From Pontiella desulfatans (GTDB lineage Bacteria; Verrucomicrobiota; Kiritimatiellia; Kiritimatiellales; Pontiellaceae): a stretch of 64,000 nt of DNA. Under the pieces are notes generated by a model. The model was not told the origin of the DNA, made no database searches, and worked only from the letters and a program-made list of their open reading frames with translations. The first letter of the stretch is position 1. Each line of letters opens with the position of its first letter. Shown here one piece after another: positions 26,406 through 33,823 of this stretch. The position numbers and the translations under genes are program-made. The stretch is taken from the NCBI RefSeq assembly GCF_900890425.1, contig NZ_CAAHFG010000001.1, positions 620,001 through 684,000 on the forward strand. The letters are read 5' to 3'.

Positions 26406-27557
26406 ATGCCGCAAACAACGGTAACCGATATATCCTTGGGCGATGTTTTTGGAGGGCTGGGGCTGGACCTTCGGTTCAAGGATTTTGCCTCCAATCCATA
26501 TAAATCGCTTTCTGCCGCCACGGATTATTCCAGCCAGAGCACCTCTGTTCCCACCGATGCCCTCGCGGAGTACCGCTTAAGGCGGGCGGAAGCCCGCAGC
26601 AGGATGGCCACCACGGTGGCGATTCTGCTGTTGCTGGTGGCCGTGGCCGTGTTGGCCTGGCTCTTGATCCGGAAATCCTCGGGCGGTAAAACCCGGGCCG
26701 GCACGGGGGGGGCGTCCGGCTTGGGCGGAGGCGTGCCGGATGGGCAGGCAGCCTCGCCGCAATCCCCAAACGAGCCTTATGACCTGAAAGACAAGGAGAT
26801 CGACCGCAAGGACAAGGAGATCGAGCGCAAGGAGATTGAAATCGAGCGCATGGAAAAAGATCTCGAAAAGGAGCGCGATAGAAGGCAAAAGGTGTCTTCC
26901 AAGTTTGAGGCGGAAAGAAGGAATTTCGAACGGGAATTGGACGGCGCCAAGGATGAGTTGAAGAAACTGCGGGACGAGGAGGAGAAGCTCCGGCGGGAGC
27001 TGGAGTCCCTGCAATCAAAGCACGATGCGGAGTTGCGTCTCACGCAGGAGCAATACGAGACCAAGGCGGCGGCGGTGCGCAAGCGGTTCGAGGAGCAGCT
27101 TTCCGAATTCGAAACCTCCCAAAAGCATTTTTGGCCCGAGGTGTTCCGGGAGGCCCCGGCCCTTGGGGCGTTTTGCGCGTGTGTGAAGGAATCGTTTGCG
27201 GAAGGAAGCAACTCGGCCGCCGCGCTCTATGCCGAACTGGTTAGCCTGGGTTCGCGTCTGGGGGACTTGCAGGCGTTTGTGAACCAGATCTCGCCCGTTG
27301 GGAAAGCGCTCTATGCGTGGATCAACGAGACGGGGCGGACGGGCGAGGGCTTCGATTCGCTTCTGGCCAAGTGGCTTTCGGAAAAAGTGTCCAGCGTCGA
27401 TCTCAAGGTGGTGGCGGTGCAGCAAGGTGAGGCCTACAACAATTCCATCCACGATTGCGCCAACGTCAGCGGTAATTCGGTTTCCAGGGTTTTGTCGTTT
27501 TTGATCCTCGGAAAGTCCAACCGGACTGAGCTCAAGGCCATCGTTGAAGTTGGTTGA
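26406..27557 (+). CDS. Single-TM coiled-coil protein in the SrfA position
   Basis: 383 residues. A ~66-residue cytoplasmic head, a TM helix (~67-88, MATTVAILLLLVAVAVLAWLLIR), a Gly-rich linker, then a strongly heptad-like, Glu/Lys/Arg-rich coiled coil (~125-238, with DKEIDRKDKEIERKEIEIER), and a globular C-terminal domain (~240-383). It starts 14 bp after the srfB-like gene, next to an AGGGGG site. Its place beside SrfB and SrfC is that of SrfA in Proteobacteria, which also has a membrane segment, but I see no clear SrfA sequence similarity, so homology is unproven. The coiled coil suggests a dimeric or oligomeric strut across the periplasm. Confidence 0.8.
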   Translation: MPQTTVTDISLGDVFGGLGLDLRFKDFASNPYKSLSAATDYSSQSTSVPTDALAEYRLRRAEARSRMATTVAILLLLVAVAVLAWLLIRKSSGGKTRAGTGGASGLGGGVPDGQAASPQSPNEPYDLKDKEIDRKDKEIERKEIEIERMEKDLEKERDRRQKVSSKFEAERRNFERELDGAKDELKKLRDEEEKLRRELESLQSKHDAELRLTQEQYETKAAAVRKRFEEQLSEFETSQKHFWPEVFREAPALGAFCACVKESFAEGSNSAAALYAELVSLGSRLGDLQAFVNQISPVGKALYAWINETGRTGEGFDSLLAKWLSEKVSSVDLKVVAVQQGEAYNNSIHDCANVSGNSVSRVLSFLILGKSNRTELKAIVEVG

Positions 27558-27608
27558 GGGTGAAAACACGGGGTGTGTGAATAGATAAGATAACGGGATG
27601 ATGGGCTG

Positions 27609-29828
27609 ATGGAAGAGAATGGAATCGAGAACGAATCCGGAGCAGGCAAGGCACCGGAAAACAGGTTTGCATGTTTGGGGATCGCAGAGTGCCAGCAAGT
27701 CCTTGAGCGCCTCAAGGGCGGGATCGTGGTGGATGAGCTGCCCTACACCGTCAAAGCCCTGCTGGAAGATTATAAATACGAGAAAAAAGCCCTGGGCCGG
27801 GAGGTTAGCGAACGCAAGACCGGGCTGGAGCGCTACCGAAGGAAGGCCGTCGATTTGCATATTGCCAAGGAGTATGCCCAGGCGCTCGAGGCCTACGACG
27901 CATATTTCCAGGAACTCGGGCCGCAGGTTTCGGATGCTGAGGCGGAGCAGCTCAAGCGGGAGTGCCAGCAGTATGTGGCGTTGGCCAAAAAGAAAAAAAA
28001 GCGGACGGTTGCCGCCGTTGTCATTGTCTTGGTTCTCTGTGGCATTGGCGTGGATCAGGTGTTGTACCGGAAAAACATCGAGGCTTTCCTGGTGGCCTTG
28101 GAGGATCGGGATTATGAAAAGGCAACGAAAAGTGCCATCCAGATTAGCTGGCGCTACGATACGGAGGCGGGGATATCCAACCTGGTCTGCTATCTGGATG
28201 AAAGAAATGAATTCAACCAGCTGTGCGGCCAGGAACTAACCCGGGCCAGCCTCGACCAGTACGCCGGAATCAAATGGCAGGAGGTGCAGGAATGGGTTGC
28301 CCAGGCCGAGGCCGCCGAAGACCTTCCCGAGGGGATTCAGCAGTTGCGCCAGGCTTCGCGAACAACAAGAATCCTGATCCAGGAGTGTGGTGATCTGTGT
28401 GCGATGGAGCAGGAGTTCGAGGAAATGTACGGTGCATGCAACCACAAGGATGCGGCGCACTATGCCCACGAGGAATGGGGGCACCTTCAGCAATTGCGCG
28501 ATACGGATGTAACCCAGACCAACCTGAACCTGATTGTCGATCGCTACAACGTGATGGTTGAAATAACCAACCGGGTGGCCGTGTTGATGGACGCTGAAAA
28601 AAACATGCAGCCGTTCAAGGATCAATATGAAGACTTGGTGAAGGAGGAAAAAATCCAGGTTCAGGGACTGCTTAACTATACCTCAAGAAATTTGGAGGAA
28701 GCGCAACGGCTGGCCGGGGCTGCGGTGAAACAAGAAGAGAAGTTCGAGTTTGATGATGCGCGGCTCCTTTACATCCAGGCCATCGAGCATATCAAGGATT
28801 CTGGAAAAGAGCGGCTGGAGGTTGGAGACGAACTGGTCAAGATGGATCGGGCGAAGGAAGAGTTTGTTAACTTGTACAAGGCGCTGGATGTCGGTATGGC
28901 GCAAGAGCGCTTGCCCGACGATTGGCAGGCTTTGTCCGACCAGAAGGAAAAAGCGGAAACCGAATACGACAAGCCGGAGCGCTGGAAGGGGGAGGCGTAC
29001 ACGTCCTACAAGGCGGCCTCGGAAAAGGTGAGGATGCTCATAGGCAAGCTGAATCAAGACGATAAGAAGGTGGAGTTCGATCTCCTGTACGGCGAGCTGG
29101 ATGTGGTCTTGGCGAAAAAGTGGTTTTCCGGTCAATGGGAGAAGCTGTCCGATCAAAAGAAAAAGGCCGACCGGGCTCACGAGCGAGGGGATCGGTGGGA
29201 GGATGTGAATCTGCTCTACCGGGAGGCGCTGGCCATGTTGAACAGCTTGACGGAGTCGATGCCTGAGAAAGATAAATTAGATGAATCCAAACAGGCGTTT
29301 GACCGGCTTTACTCCAAACTGGATATCGGTTTGGCGGATAAGTGGTTTCCCGAGGATTGGAAAGCATTGTCTGTCCAGAAAAAAGCGGCCGCTGAGGCAT
29401 ACGCAACGGGGGACGACTGGGAGACGGTCTATAATGCCTACGAGATTGCCTCGCAAAAGCTGGAAGACTTGCTGAAGGGGATATCCAATAAAGCGCTTCA
29501 GACCTATACCGAAATGGATAATGATATCGCTGATTCGATCAAGGAAGACCTTGAAGAATATTATCCTGATGAATGGAAAGCTCTCCAGCATCAACTTGAT
29601 CAGGCTGGCAAGGAATATAAGATGCCTCGCCATTGGGAAAGCGATGCATATGAACTCTATTTGGCGGCCACAAAGAAGCTTTTTGACATTTACACAAAGG
29701 GCAAGGAGGAGAAAAAGTTTATTGTCTATTTCGGTAAAGAGCCCAAGCTTGAAGAGGAGTTGAAGGAACTTTTTGATATCATTGATAAATCTTCGACTTC
29801 AACAAGCAATGGGGTTCCAGATAAGTAG
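27609..29828 (+). CDS. Single-TM protein with TPR-like head and tandem ~75-residue helical repeats
   Basis: 739 residues. The N-terminal cytoplasmic ~130 residues end in a TPR-like pair of helices (IAKEYAQALEAYDAYFQELG) and a Lys-rich stop-transfer stretch; the TM helix is ~134-153 (VAAVVIVLVLCGIGVDQVLY). From ~418 to the end come four tandem repeats with the pattern F-x-x-LY-x-x-LD-x-x-LA-x-K-W-F-x-x-x-W-x-x-L-S-x-Q-K, the second and third best conserved (FDLLYGELDVVLAKKWF; FDRLYSKLDIGLADKWF). The repeats should form an elongated helical rod outside the membrane. I do not recognise the family. It sits 51 bp after the coiled-coil gene and probably belongs to the same complex. Confidence 0.8.
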   Translation: MEENGIENESGAGKAPENRFACLGIAECQQVLERLKGGIVVDELPYTVKALLEDYKYEKKALGREVSERKTGLERYRRKAVDLHIAKEYAQALEAYDAYFQELGPQVSDAEAEQLKRECQQYVALAKKKKKRTVAAVVIVLVLCGIGVDQVLYRKNIEAFLVALEDRDYEKATKSAIQISWRYDTEAGISNLVCYLDERNEFNQLCGQELTRASLDQYAGIKWQEVQEWVAQAEAAEDLPEGIQQLRQASRTTRILIQECGDLCAMEQEFEEMYGACNHKDAAHYAHEEWGHLQQLRDTDVTQTNLNLIVDRYNVMVEITNRVAVLMDAEKNMQPFKDQYEDLVKEEKIQVQGLLNYTSRNLEEAQRLAGAAVKQEEKFEFDDARLLYIQAIEHIKDSGKERLEVGDELVKMDRAKEEFVNLYKALDVGMAQERLPDDWQALSDQKEKAETEYDKPERWKGEAYTSYKAASEKVRMLIGKLNQDDKKVEFDLLYGELDVVLAKKWFSGQWEKLSDQKKKADRAHERGDRWEDVNLLYREALAMLNSLTESMPEKDKLDESKQAFDRLYSKLDIGLADKWFPEDWKALSVQKKAAAEAYATGDDWETVYNAYEIASQKLEDLLKGISNKALQTYTEMDNDIADSIKEDLEEYYPDEWKALQHQLDQAGKEYKMPRHWESDAYELYLAATKKLFDIYTKGKEEKKFIVYFGKEPKLEEELKELFDIIDKSSTSTSNGVPDK

Positions 29829-29900
29829 CCTACATGCCCAAGTCTGATGGCATGATGCGTCCTTTGTTTTAGGAAATGATATTGGCGGTGGCTCGGAAAT

Positions 29901-30848
29901 ATGTCGGTGCAGGAATTGACTGAATCGATCTTCGGATTACTTGTTGCCACAGTATTCGCCTTTGCCACATGTTTGGTCGCAGGTTGCGTCACAACTAGGC
30001 AGGGCGCTTCCGCTCCTGACGTGCGGCAGGTTTCCGCGATGCGTCTGAAGTTGCCGGCCTGGATGACGGCGCCGGATGCGCGGGAGCGCAACGGGGTGCC
30101 GGTTGATCTGGAAATGAAGTGTCCGAAGACGTTGCGTTCCTATGAGCAACGCTATGCGCTCCCGCCCTGGATGATTTATGGAACCGTTCGCGCGCTCGGC
30201 ATGCAACGCATGCTCGTGCAGGGGGAAGTGAAATCCTTCGCCCTCGATGTGGATGGCCGGTCATCGGAGCTGCCCGAGGAGGATGCGCTGGTTTACTTTG
30301 TTCCCGACAAGGATATCCACGCGACCCTGATGCGCATCGTCCGTGCCTGTTCGAAGGCGAAAAACGAAGACGAGTTGAACGAGATCATCTTTAGCCATCT
30401 CCAGTGCCTGTGGCTGGATCGCTATGCGCTCTTTACGCTCAGTCCGGCCGAGGATGCCTTCGGGCGGGGGACTTCCCGGACGGTCGAGCTTTTCGAGCCG
30501 GGGCGCGATGATCTGCCGACGATCGGCTGGCGCGAGTCCGAAAAGGAGATAGAAACCACGGTGGCGGGGAAATACGATCCGGAATTTCCCCTGCGTTCGT
30601 TCCATTTGGCCGAAGAGCTGGCGGTACGTGATTTGGCGGAGGGGATCCAGGTGGAGGTGCGCAGCCTGCAGCGCTCGGAGGAGGTCGAGGCCCACGGATA
30701 TGGCTGGACGTTGACGGAGAGTGCGGTCAAGGAATCGTTCAATCTGGAACTGCGCGGGGTGCAGGTGGTGCGGCGCGCCGTGGATCTTGACGATGGAATT
30801 TGTTTGGTGGCGGTGAAGGTTCCGAAATCCGGAATCCATAGGCGCTGA
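29901..30848 (+). CDS. Lipoprotein of unknown function in the Srf cluster
   Basis: 315 residues. The signal peptide ends FATCLVAGC, a good lipobox with the lipidated Cys near residue 29. The mature part begins with LKLPAWMTAPDARERNGV and 'YALPPWMIYGTVRALG', proline- and tryptophan-containing segments typical of LPP20/CsgG-like envelope lipoproteins, and ends in a beta-rich stretch (LELRGVQVVRRAVDLDDGICLVAVKVPK) like the end of an LPP20 domain. The family assignment is tentative. It precedes the clearer LPP20-type lipoprotein by 65 bp; the two may form a heteromeric outer-membrane component. Confidence 0.75.
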   Translation: MSVQELTESIFGLLVATVFAFATCLVAGCVTTRQGASAPDVRQVSAMRLKLPAWMTAPDARERNGVPVDLEMKCPKTLRSYEQRYALPPWMIYGTVRALGMQRMLVQGEVKSFALDVDGRSSELPEEDALVYFVPDKDIHATLMRIVRACSKAKNEDELNEIIFSHLQCLWLDRYALFTLSPAEDAFGRGTSRTVELFEPGRDDLPTIGWRESEKEIETTVAGKYDPEFPLRSFHLAEELAVRDLAEGIQVEVRSLQRSEEVEAHGYGWTLTESAVKESFNLELRGVQVVRRAVDLDDGICLVAVKVPKSGIHRR

Positions 30849-30855
30849 GTTATGT

Positions 30856-30901
30856 GGCCTGGAAGCAGGCCTGAACCGGAAAGTCCCGTTTGTGGACGGG
30901 A
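30856..30901 (+). promoter_or_regulatory. Two small hairpins in the leader of the LPP20-like gene
   Basis: GGCCTG-GAAG-CAGGCC (30856-30871) and TCCCGT-TTGTGG-ACGGGA (30884-30901) are both perfect 6-bp stems. The second abuts the AAGGAG ribosome site at 30902-30908, so it could modulate translation or protect the 5' end of a processed mRNA. No known riboswitch is recognisable. Confidence 0.45.
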
Positions 30902-30913
30902 GAAGGAGAGAGC

Positions 30914-31516
30914 ATGAAACAGGTAGTGAAAACGGCAGGAATGGTTGCGGCGCTGGTTGCGGTGGGGCTGCTCGCAGGTTGCAAGTCGGGCAAGATTCCG
31001 AAAATCTCGAACAAGACGCCCTATGAGGATATGCAGGAAGCCGTCAAGAAGCTGACGGACGATGGCATCCCCGCCGAAGTGGGCGTGGGCGAATCCCGCA
31101 ACCGGCAGTTGGCGATTACGGAAGCCAAGCTCGATGCCCGCAAAAACCTCGCGCAGCAGATCAAGGTGAAGATCGAAAACCTCGAAAAGAGCTTCGCTGA
31201 AGAAGTCGGAATGGGCGGCAACACCGAAATCAATGCGCTCTTCAGCTCCGCAACCAAGAGCATCACCTCCCAGGAGATCGCCGGCAGTGTGCCAAAGGTG
31301 CAGAAGTTCAGCACCTCCGAAGAGGGCATCACCTCGGCCTATGTGCTGATGACCATCGACCCGAACATCATCGACAAGGCGCTTGCCCAGCAGGCCACCT
31401 CCAACCGTTCCCTCTACCAGCGCTTCCAGGCCTCCAAGGCATTCGAGGAGCTGGATAAGGAAATGAAGGAATACGAGGCCAACGAAAAGGCGGCCTTGGC
31501 CGACTTCGCCAACTAG
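30914..31516 (+). CDS. LPP20-family lipoprotein
   Basis: 200 residues from ATG 30914 (AGAAGGAGAGAGC upstream). Signal peptide MKQVVKTAGMVAALVAVGLLAGC with lipobox LAGC. The segment 'SRNRQLAITEAKLDARKNLA' followed by QQIKVKIENL is the usual N-terminal helix of LPP20 domains, in which a protein that 'acts early in processing' is built from an alternating helix/strand unit; 'GITSAYVLMTIDP' matches the conserved second strand. A helical C-terminal tail follows (ELDKEMKEYEANEKAAL). It is the last gene of the cluster and is followed by a strong terminator. Probably outer-membrane attached; exact role unknown. Confidence 0.82.
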   Translation: MKQVVKTAGMVAALVAVGLLAGCKSGKIPKISNKTPYEDMQEAVKKLTDDGIPAEVGVGESRNRQLAITEAKLDARKNLAQQIKVKIENLEKSFAEEVGMGGNTEINALFSSATKSITSQEIAGSVPKVQKFSTSEEGITSAYVLMTIDPNIIDKALAQQATSNRSLYQRFQASKAFEELDKEMKEYEANEKAALADFAN

Positions 31517-31563
31517 GATTTCCTCCAGCATCCTTCCCGTCGCAAAGACGGTGAGGGGAGCAT

Positions 31564-31593
31564 GGCACCGGATCGCGATCCGGTGCCTTTTTT
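31564..31593 (+). terminator. Strong rho-independent terminator ending the Srf cluster
   Basis: A perfect palindrome GGCACCGGATC-GC-GATCCGGTGCC (31564-31587) gives an 11-bp GC-rich stem, followed at once by six T residues. Confidence 0.93.
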
Positions 31594-31713
31594 GTTGCCG
31601 GGATGGCGTGGGGAGGAGGGTGGAGGGGGGGACCATGCCGGATTTCCGCCTCCGATTCCGTGTTGGCCCGCTTTTGGGCGTTTGTAAAACAGGAAAAAAA
31701 GTAGGGAAAGCCT

Positions 31714-31743
31714 TTGACGTGCGGTGGTTCAAAGTGTCATAAA
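31714..31743 (+). promoter_or_regulatory. Candidate dcw promoter upstream of mraZ
   Basis: TTGACG (31714-31719) lies 18 bp from CATAAA (31738-31743), 34 bp ahead of the mraZ start. It is the best promoter-like pair in the gap between the terminator and mraZ. I could not identify the TGGGN direct repeats that MraZ binds in E. coli. Confidence 0.5.
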
Positions 31744-31777
31744 ATCCCATGAAAGGGAGCAAGGTGGTGAATAAGTG

Positions 31778-32233
31778 ATGACTACGGTAGAAAATATGCC
31801 AGCGCTGTTCGTGGGATCGTTCACGCATTCCCTTGATGCCAAGCGGCGTATGATTTTCCCGTCGAGCTGGCGCAACCTGGCCGGGGAGTCGAACCAGTTG
31901 TTCGCCTTCCCGCACCCGGAGGAAAAGTGCCTTTACCTCTATACGGCGGCGGAAATGATGCGGCGGCTGGACGGACTGCGCAACGGGGGCTCGCTCGACC
32001 GCAACGACCAGCAGGCGATCCGCTCGATCACGGCGGGCGGGGATATGCTGGTGTGGGATGCGCAGGGGCGCATTCGGGTTGGCGAAAACCTGCTCGCCCA
32101 CATCGAGGTGAAGGAACAGTTGGTTTTGGTTGGGGCGCTCACACGCATTGAGCTTTGGAGCGCCGAGAATTTTGATTTGGCCCTGCCGCAGGATTCGTCC
32201 GCGGCGGAGGATCTGTTTTTCGGTGGATATTAA
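31778..32233 (+). CDS. mraZ: Transcriptional regulator MraZ
   Basis: 151 residues from ATG 31778 (a GTG lies one codon upstream). The first SpoVT/AbrB-like half is SFTHSLDAKRRMIFPSSWR, matching the usual HxLDxKGRxxxP motif with R in place of G; the second half shows VWDAQGRIRVGENLLAHIEV. MraZ forms rings, binds DNA and regulates its own operon. It heads the division and cell-wall cluster. Normal length. Confidence 0.93.
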   Translation: MTTVENMPALFVGSFTHSLDAKRRMIFPSSWRNLAGESNQLFAFPHPEEKCLYLYTAAEMMRRLDGLRNGGSLDRNDQQAIRSITAGGDMLVWDAQGRIRVGENLLAHIEVKEQLVLVGALTRIELWSAENFDLALPQDSSAAEDLFFGGY

Positions 32234-32254
32234 TACGGGAGCAAGGGGAACGGA

Positions 32255-32437
32255 ATGAGCATGTTGGATGTGGCAAAATTTTTAAGCTATTCAAAGTCGG
32301 TGGACATGCCGAGTGAGCGGGAGCGCCACTTCAACCTGAACATGGCCAATTCAGGCCGGTTGTTTTCGTGTCTTTATTCTGACCGTCGGCGCGACATGCC
32401 GGAGGAGCGTTTTCCAAAGTCTGGCAAGGGAGAATAG
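32255..32437 (+). CDS. Small hypothetical ORF between mraZ and rsmH
   Basis: 60 residues starting MSMLDVAKFLSYSKSVDMPS with GGGGAACGG upstream. It fills most of the unusual 203-bp gap between mraZ and rsmH, and its TAG (32435-32437) overlaps the rsmH GTG by one base, an arrangement typical of translational coupling. No TM helix, no signal, basic C-terminal half. No family recognised. It may be a real small protein or a coupling leader ORF for rsmH. Confidence 0.5.
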   Translation: MSMLDVAKFLSYSKSVDMPSERERHFNLNMANSGRLFSCLYSDRRRDMPEERFPKSGKGE

Positions 32438-33366
32438 TGCATATACCGGTCATGCTCGATGAGTGCCTTGAAGCGCTGGTCACCGATCCTAAGGGAATCT
32501 ATGTGGACGGCACGCTGGGAAACGGCGGGCACTCGGCGGCGATTCTGGCGCGCCTCGAAGAGGGCGGCATGCTGATCGGCTTCGACCGCGACACCGATGC
32601 GATCGAGCGGGTGCAGGAAAAGCTGAAAACGGAAAAGGGCCGGCGCGTGGAACTGGTGCACGACAACTATGCGAACATGGCCGCTCAACTCGACCGGTTG
32701 GGCATCGATAAGGTGGACGGCCTGTTGCTCGATCTTGGCGTTAGCTCCTTCCAATTGGATTTGGCGGAACGCGGCTTCAGTTTCCAGCAGGATGCCCCGA
32801 TGGACATGCGGATGGACCGGACGCAGGGGCAGACCGCCGCCGAGGTGGTCAATGCCGCAAGCGAGCAGGAGCTGGCCGATCTGATTTTCCGCTATGGCGA
32901 AGACCGCGCCTCGCGGCGCATCGCCCGGGCCATCGTCGAGGCGCGCGCCAAACTGCGGATCGAGACGACGGGCCAGTTGGCCGCGATTGTCGAGCGCGCG
33001 AAGGGTGGACGCAAGGGCAGGAAAACGCATCCGGCCACGCAGACGTTCCAGGCGTTGCGCATGGCGGTGAACGATGAATTGGCCGGTATCGAGCAGGTGC
33101 TGGAGACGATGGTTGACCGGGTGAAGGAGGGCGGCCGCATCGTGGTGCTGACCTTCCATAGTTTGGAAGACCGCTTGGTGAAGCAATTCTTCGGGGCCCA
33201 TGTGCCACGCGAGGAATCGCTGCAGCAGGGCGGGGTGCGGCGGATCTATGAGGAGCCGCCGGTGAAATGGATTTGGAAAAAGCCGTTGGTTGCAACGGCA
33301 CAGGAACAGGCAGTGAATCCGCGGTCGCGCTCGGCAAAGCTGCGCGCCGTGGAAGTGGGGGTATGA
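32437..33366 (+). CDS. rsmH: 16S rRNA (cytosine-N4) methyltransferase RsmH
   Basis: 309 residues starting at GTG 32437 (AAGGGAGAATA upstream), giving HIPVMLDECLEAL, the canonical RsmH N terminus. SAM-binding motif GTLGNGGHSAAILAR, then LLLDLGVSSFQLD, 'RGFSFQQDAPMDMRMD' and 'FHSLEDRLVKQFF' are all present. It methylates N4 of C1402 in 16S rRNA. C-terminal 'NPRSRSAKLRAVE' is the family's end signature. Second conserved gene of the dcw cluster. Confidence 0.96.
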   Translation: MHIPVMLDECLEALVTDPKGIYVDGTLGNGGHSAAILARLEEGGMLIGFDRDTDAIERVQEKLKTEKGRRVELVHDNYANMAAQLDRLGIDKVDGLLLDLGVSSFQLDLAERGFSFQQDAPMDMRMDRTQGQTAAEVVNAASEQELADLIFRYGEDRASRRIARAIVEARAKLRIETTGQLAAIVERAKGGRKGRKTHPATQTFQALRMAVNDELAGIEQVLETMVDRVKEGGRIVVLTFHSLEDRLVKQFFGAHVPREESLQQGGVRRIYEEPPVKWIWKKPLVATAQEQAVNPRSRSAKLRAVEVGV

Positions 33367-33367
33367 G

Positions 33368-33736
33368 ATGGCAACGAAACGAAAAACCGTAAGAAAGAAA
33401 AAGCCAACCAAGAAGAACCAGGTGCAGGTTCCCTTCCCGGTGGTCCTGGCCAACGTGCTGGTCATGGTGGCCGTGCTTGGCCTGAGCTACATGTGGCTCT
33501 GTTCCCGTTGCGATGCCCTTGGCAAGGAGATCAAGAACAAGGAGCGCGAGTTGCGCTCCGCCAACAAACGGCTGACCCACGAGCAGGATCGTTGGTCGAG
33601 CATCACCTCCCCGGTCAACCTGGAGCGGGCCATCAAGAAATACCGGCTCAACATGACGATGCCGAAGGGCAACCAGGTGGTGAAGATTTCAAACTGGGAT
33701 GGCCAGGCGGGAACGGCAAAGGTTGAGCATCGTTAG
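33368..33736 (+). CDS. ftsL: FtsL-like division protein
   Basis: 122 residues, start 1 bp after the rsmH stop. A very basic cytoplasmic tail (KRKTVRKKKPTKKN), one TM helix (~25-43, VVLANVLVMVAVLGLSYMW) and a periplasmic coiled coil (~48-85, ALGKEIKNKERELRSANKRL). This topology, size and position between rsmH and ftsI are those of FtsL, though sequence conservation in this family is too low to prove it. Expected partner: FtsB, FtsQ and the FtsWI synthase. Confidence 0.75.
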   Translation: MATKRKTVRKKKPTKKNQVQVPFPVVLANVLVMVAVLGLSYMWLCSRCDALGKEIKNKERELRSANKRLTHEQDRWSSITSPVNLERAIKKYRLNMTMPKGNQVVKISNWDGQAGTAKVEHR

Positions 33737-33823
33737 CGAGGCTTAAGGCCAGCAATCCGGTGCCCGTAACATTGCCTCGGCAGGTTGCGGGTTTTGGCTT
33801 GATGCAGAGTAGGAATCCAACGC

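Noticed and set aside
9499..31516. Type VI secretion locus
   Set aside because: Kinase, phosphatase and FHA genes fit T6SS regulation, but no TssB/C, ClpV, Hcp, VgrG, TssJ-M or baseplate gene is present.
30422..32101. 559-residue minus-strand ORF spanning the LPP20-like gene, terminator and mraZ
   Set aside because: It crosses a strong terminator and two supported + strand genes and shows no recognisable domain.
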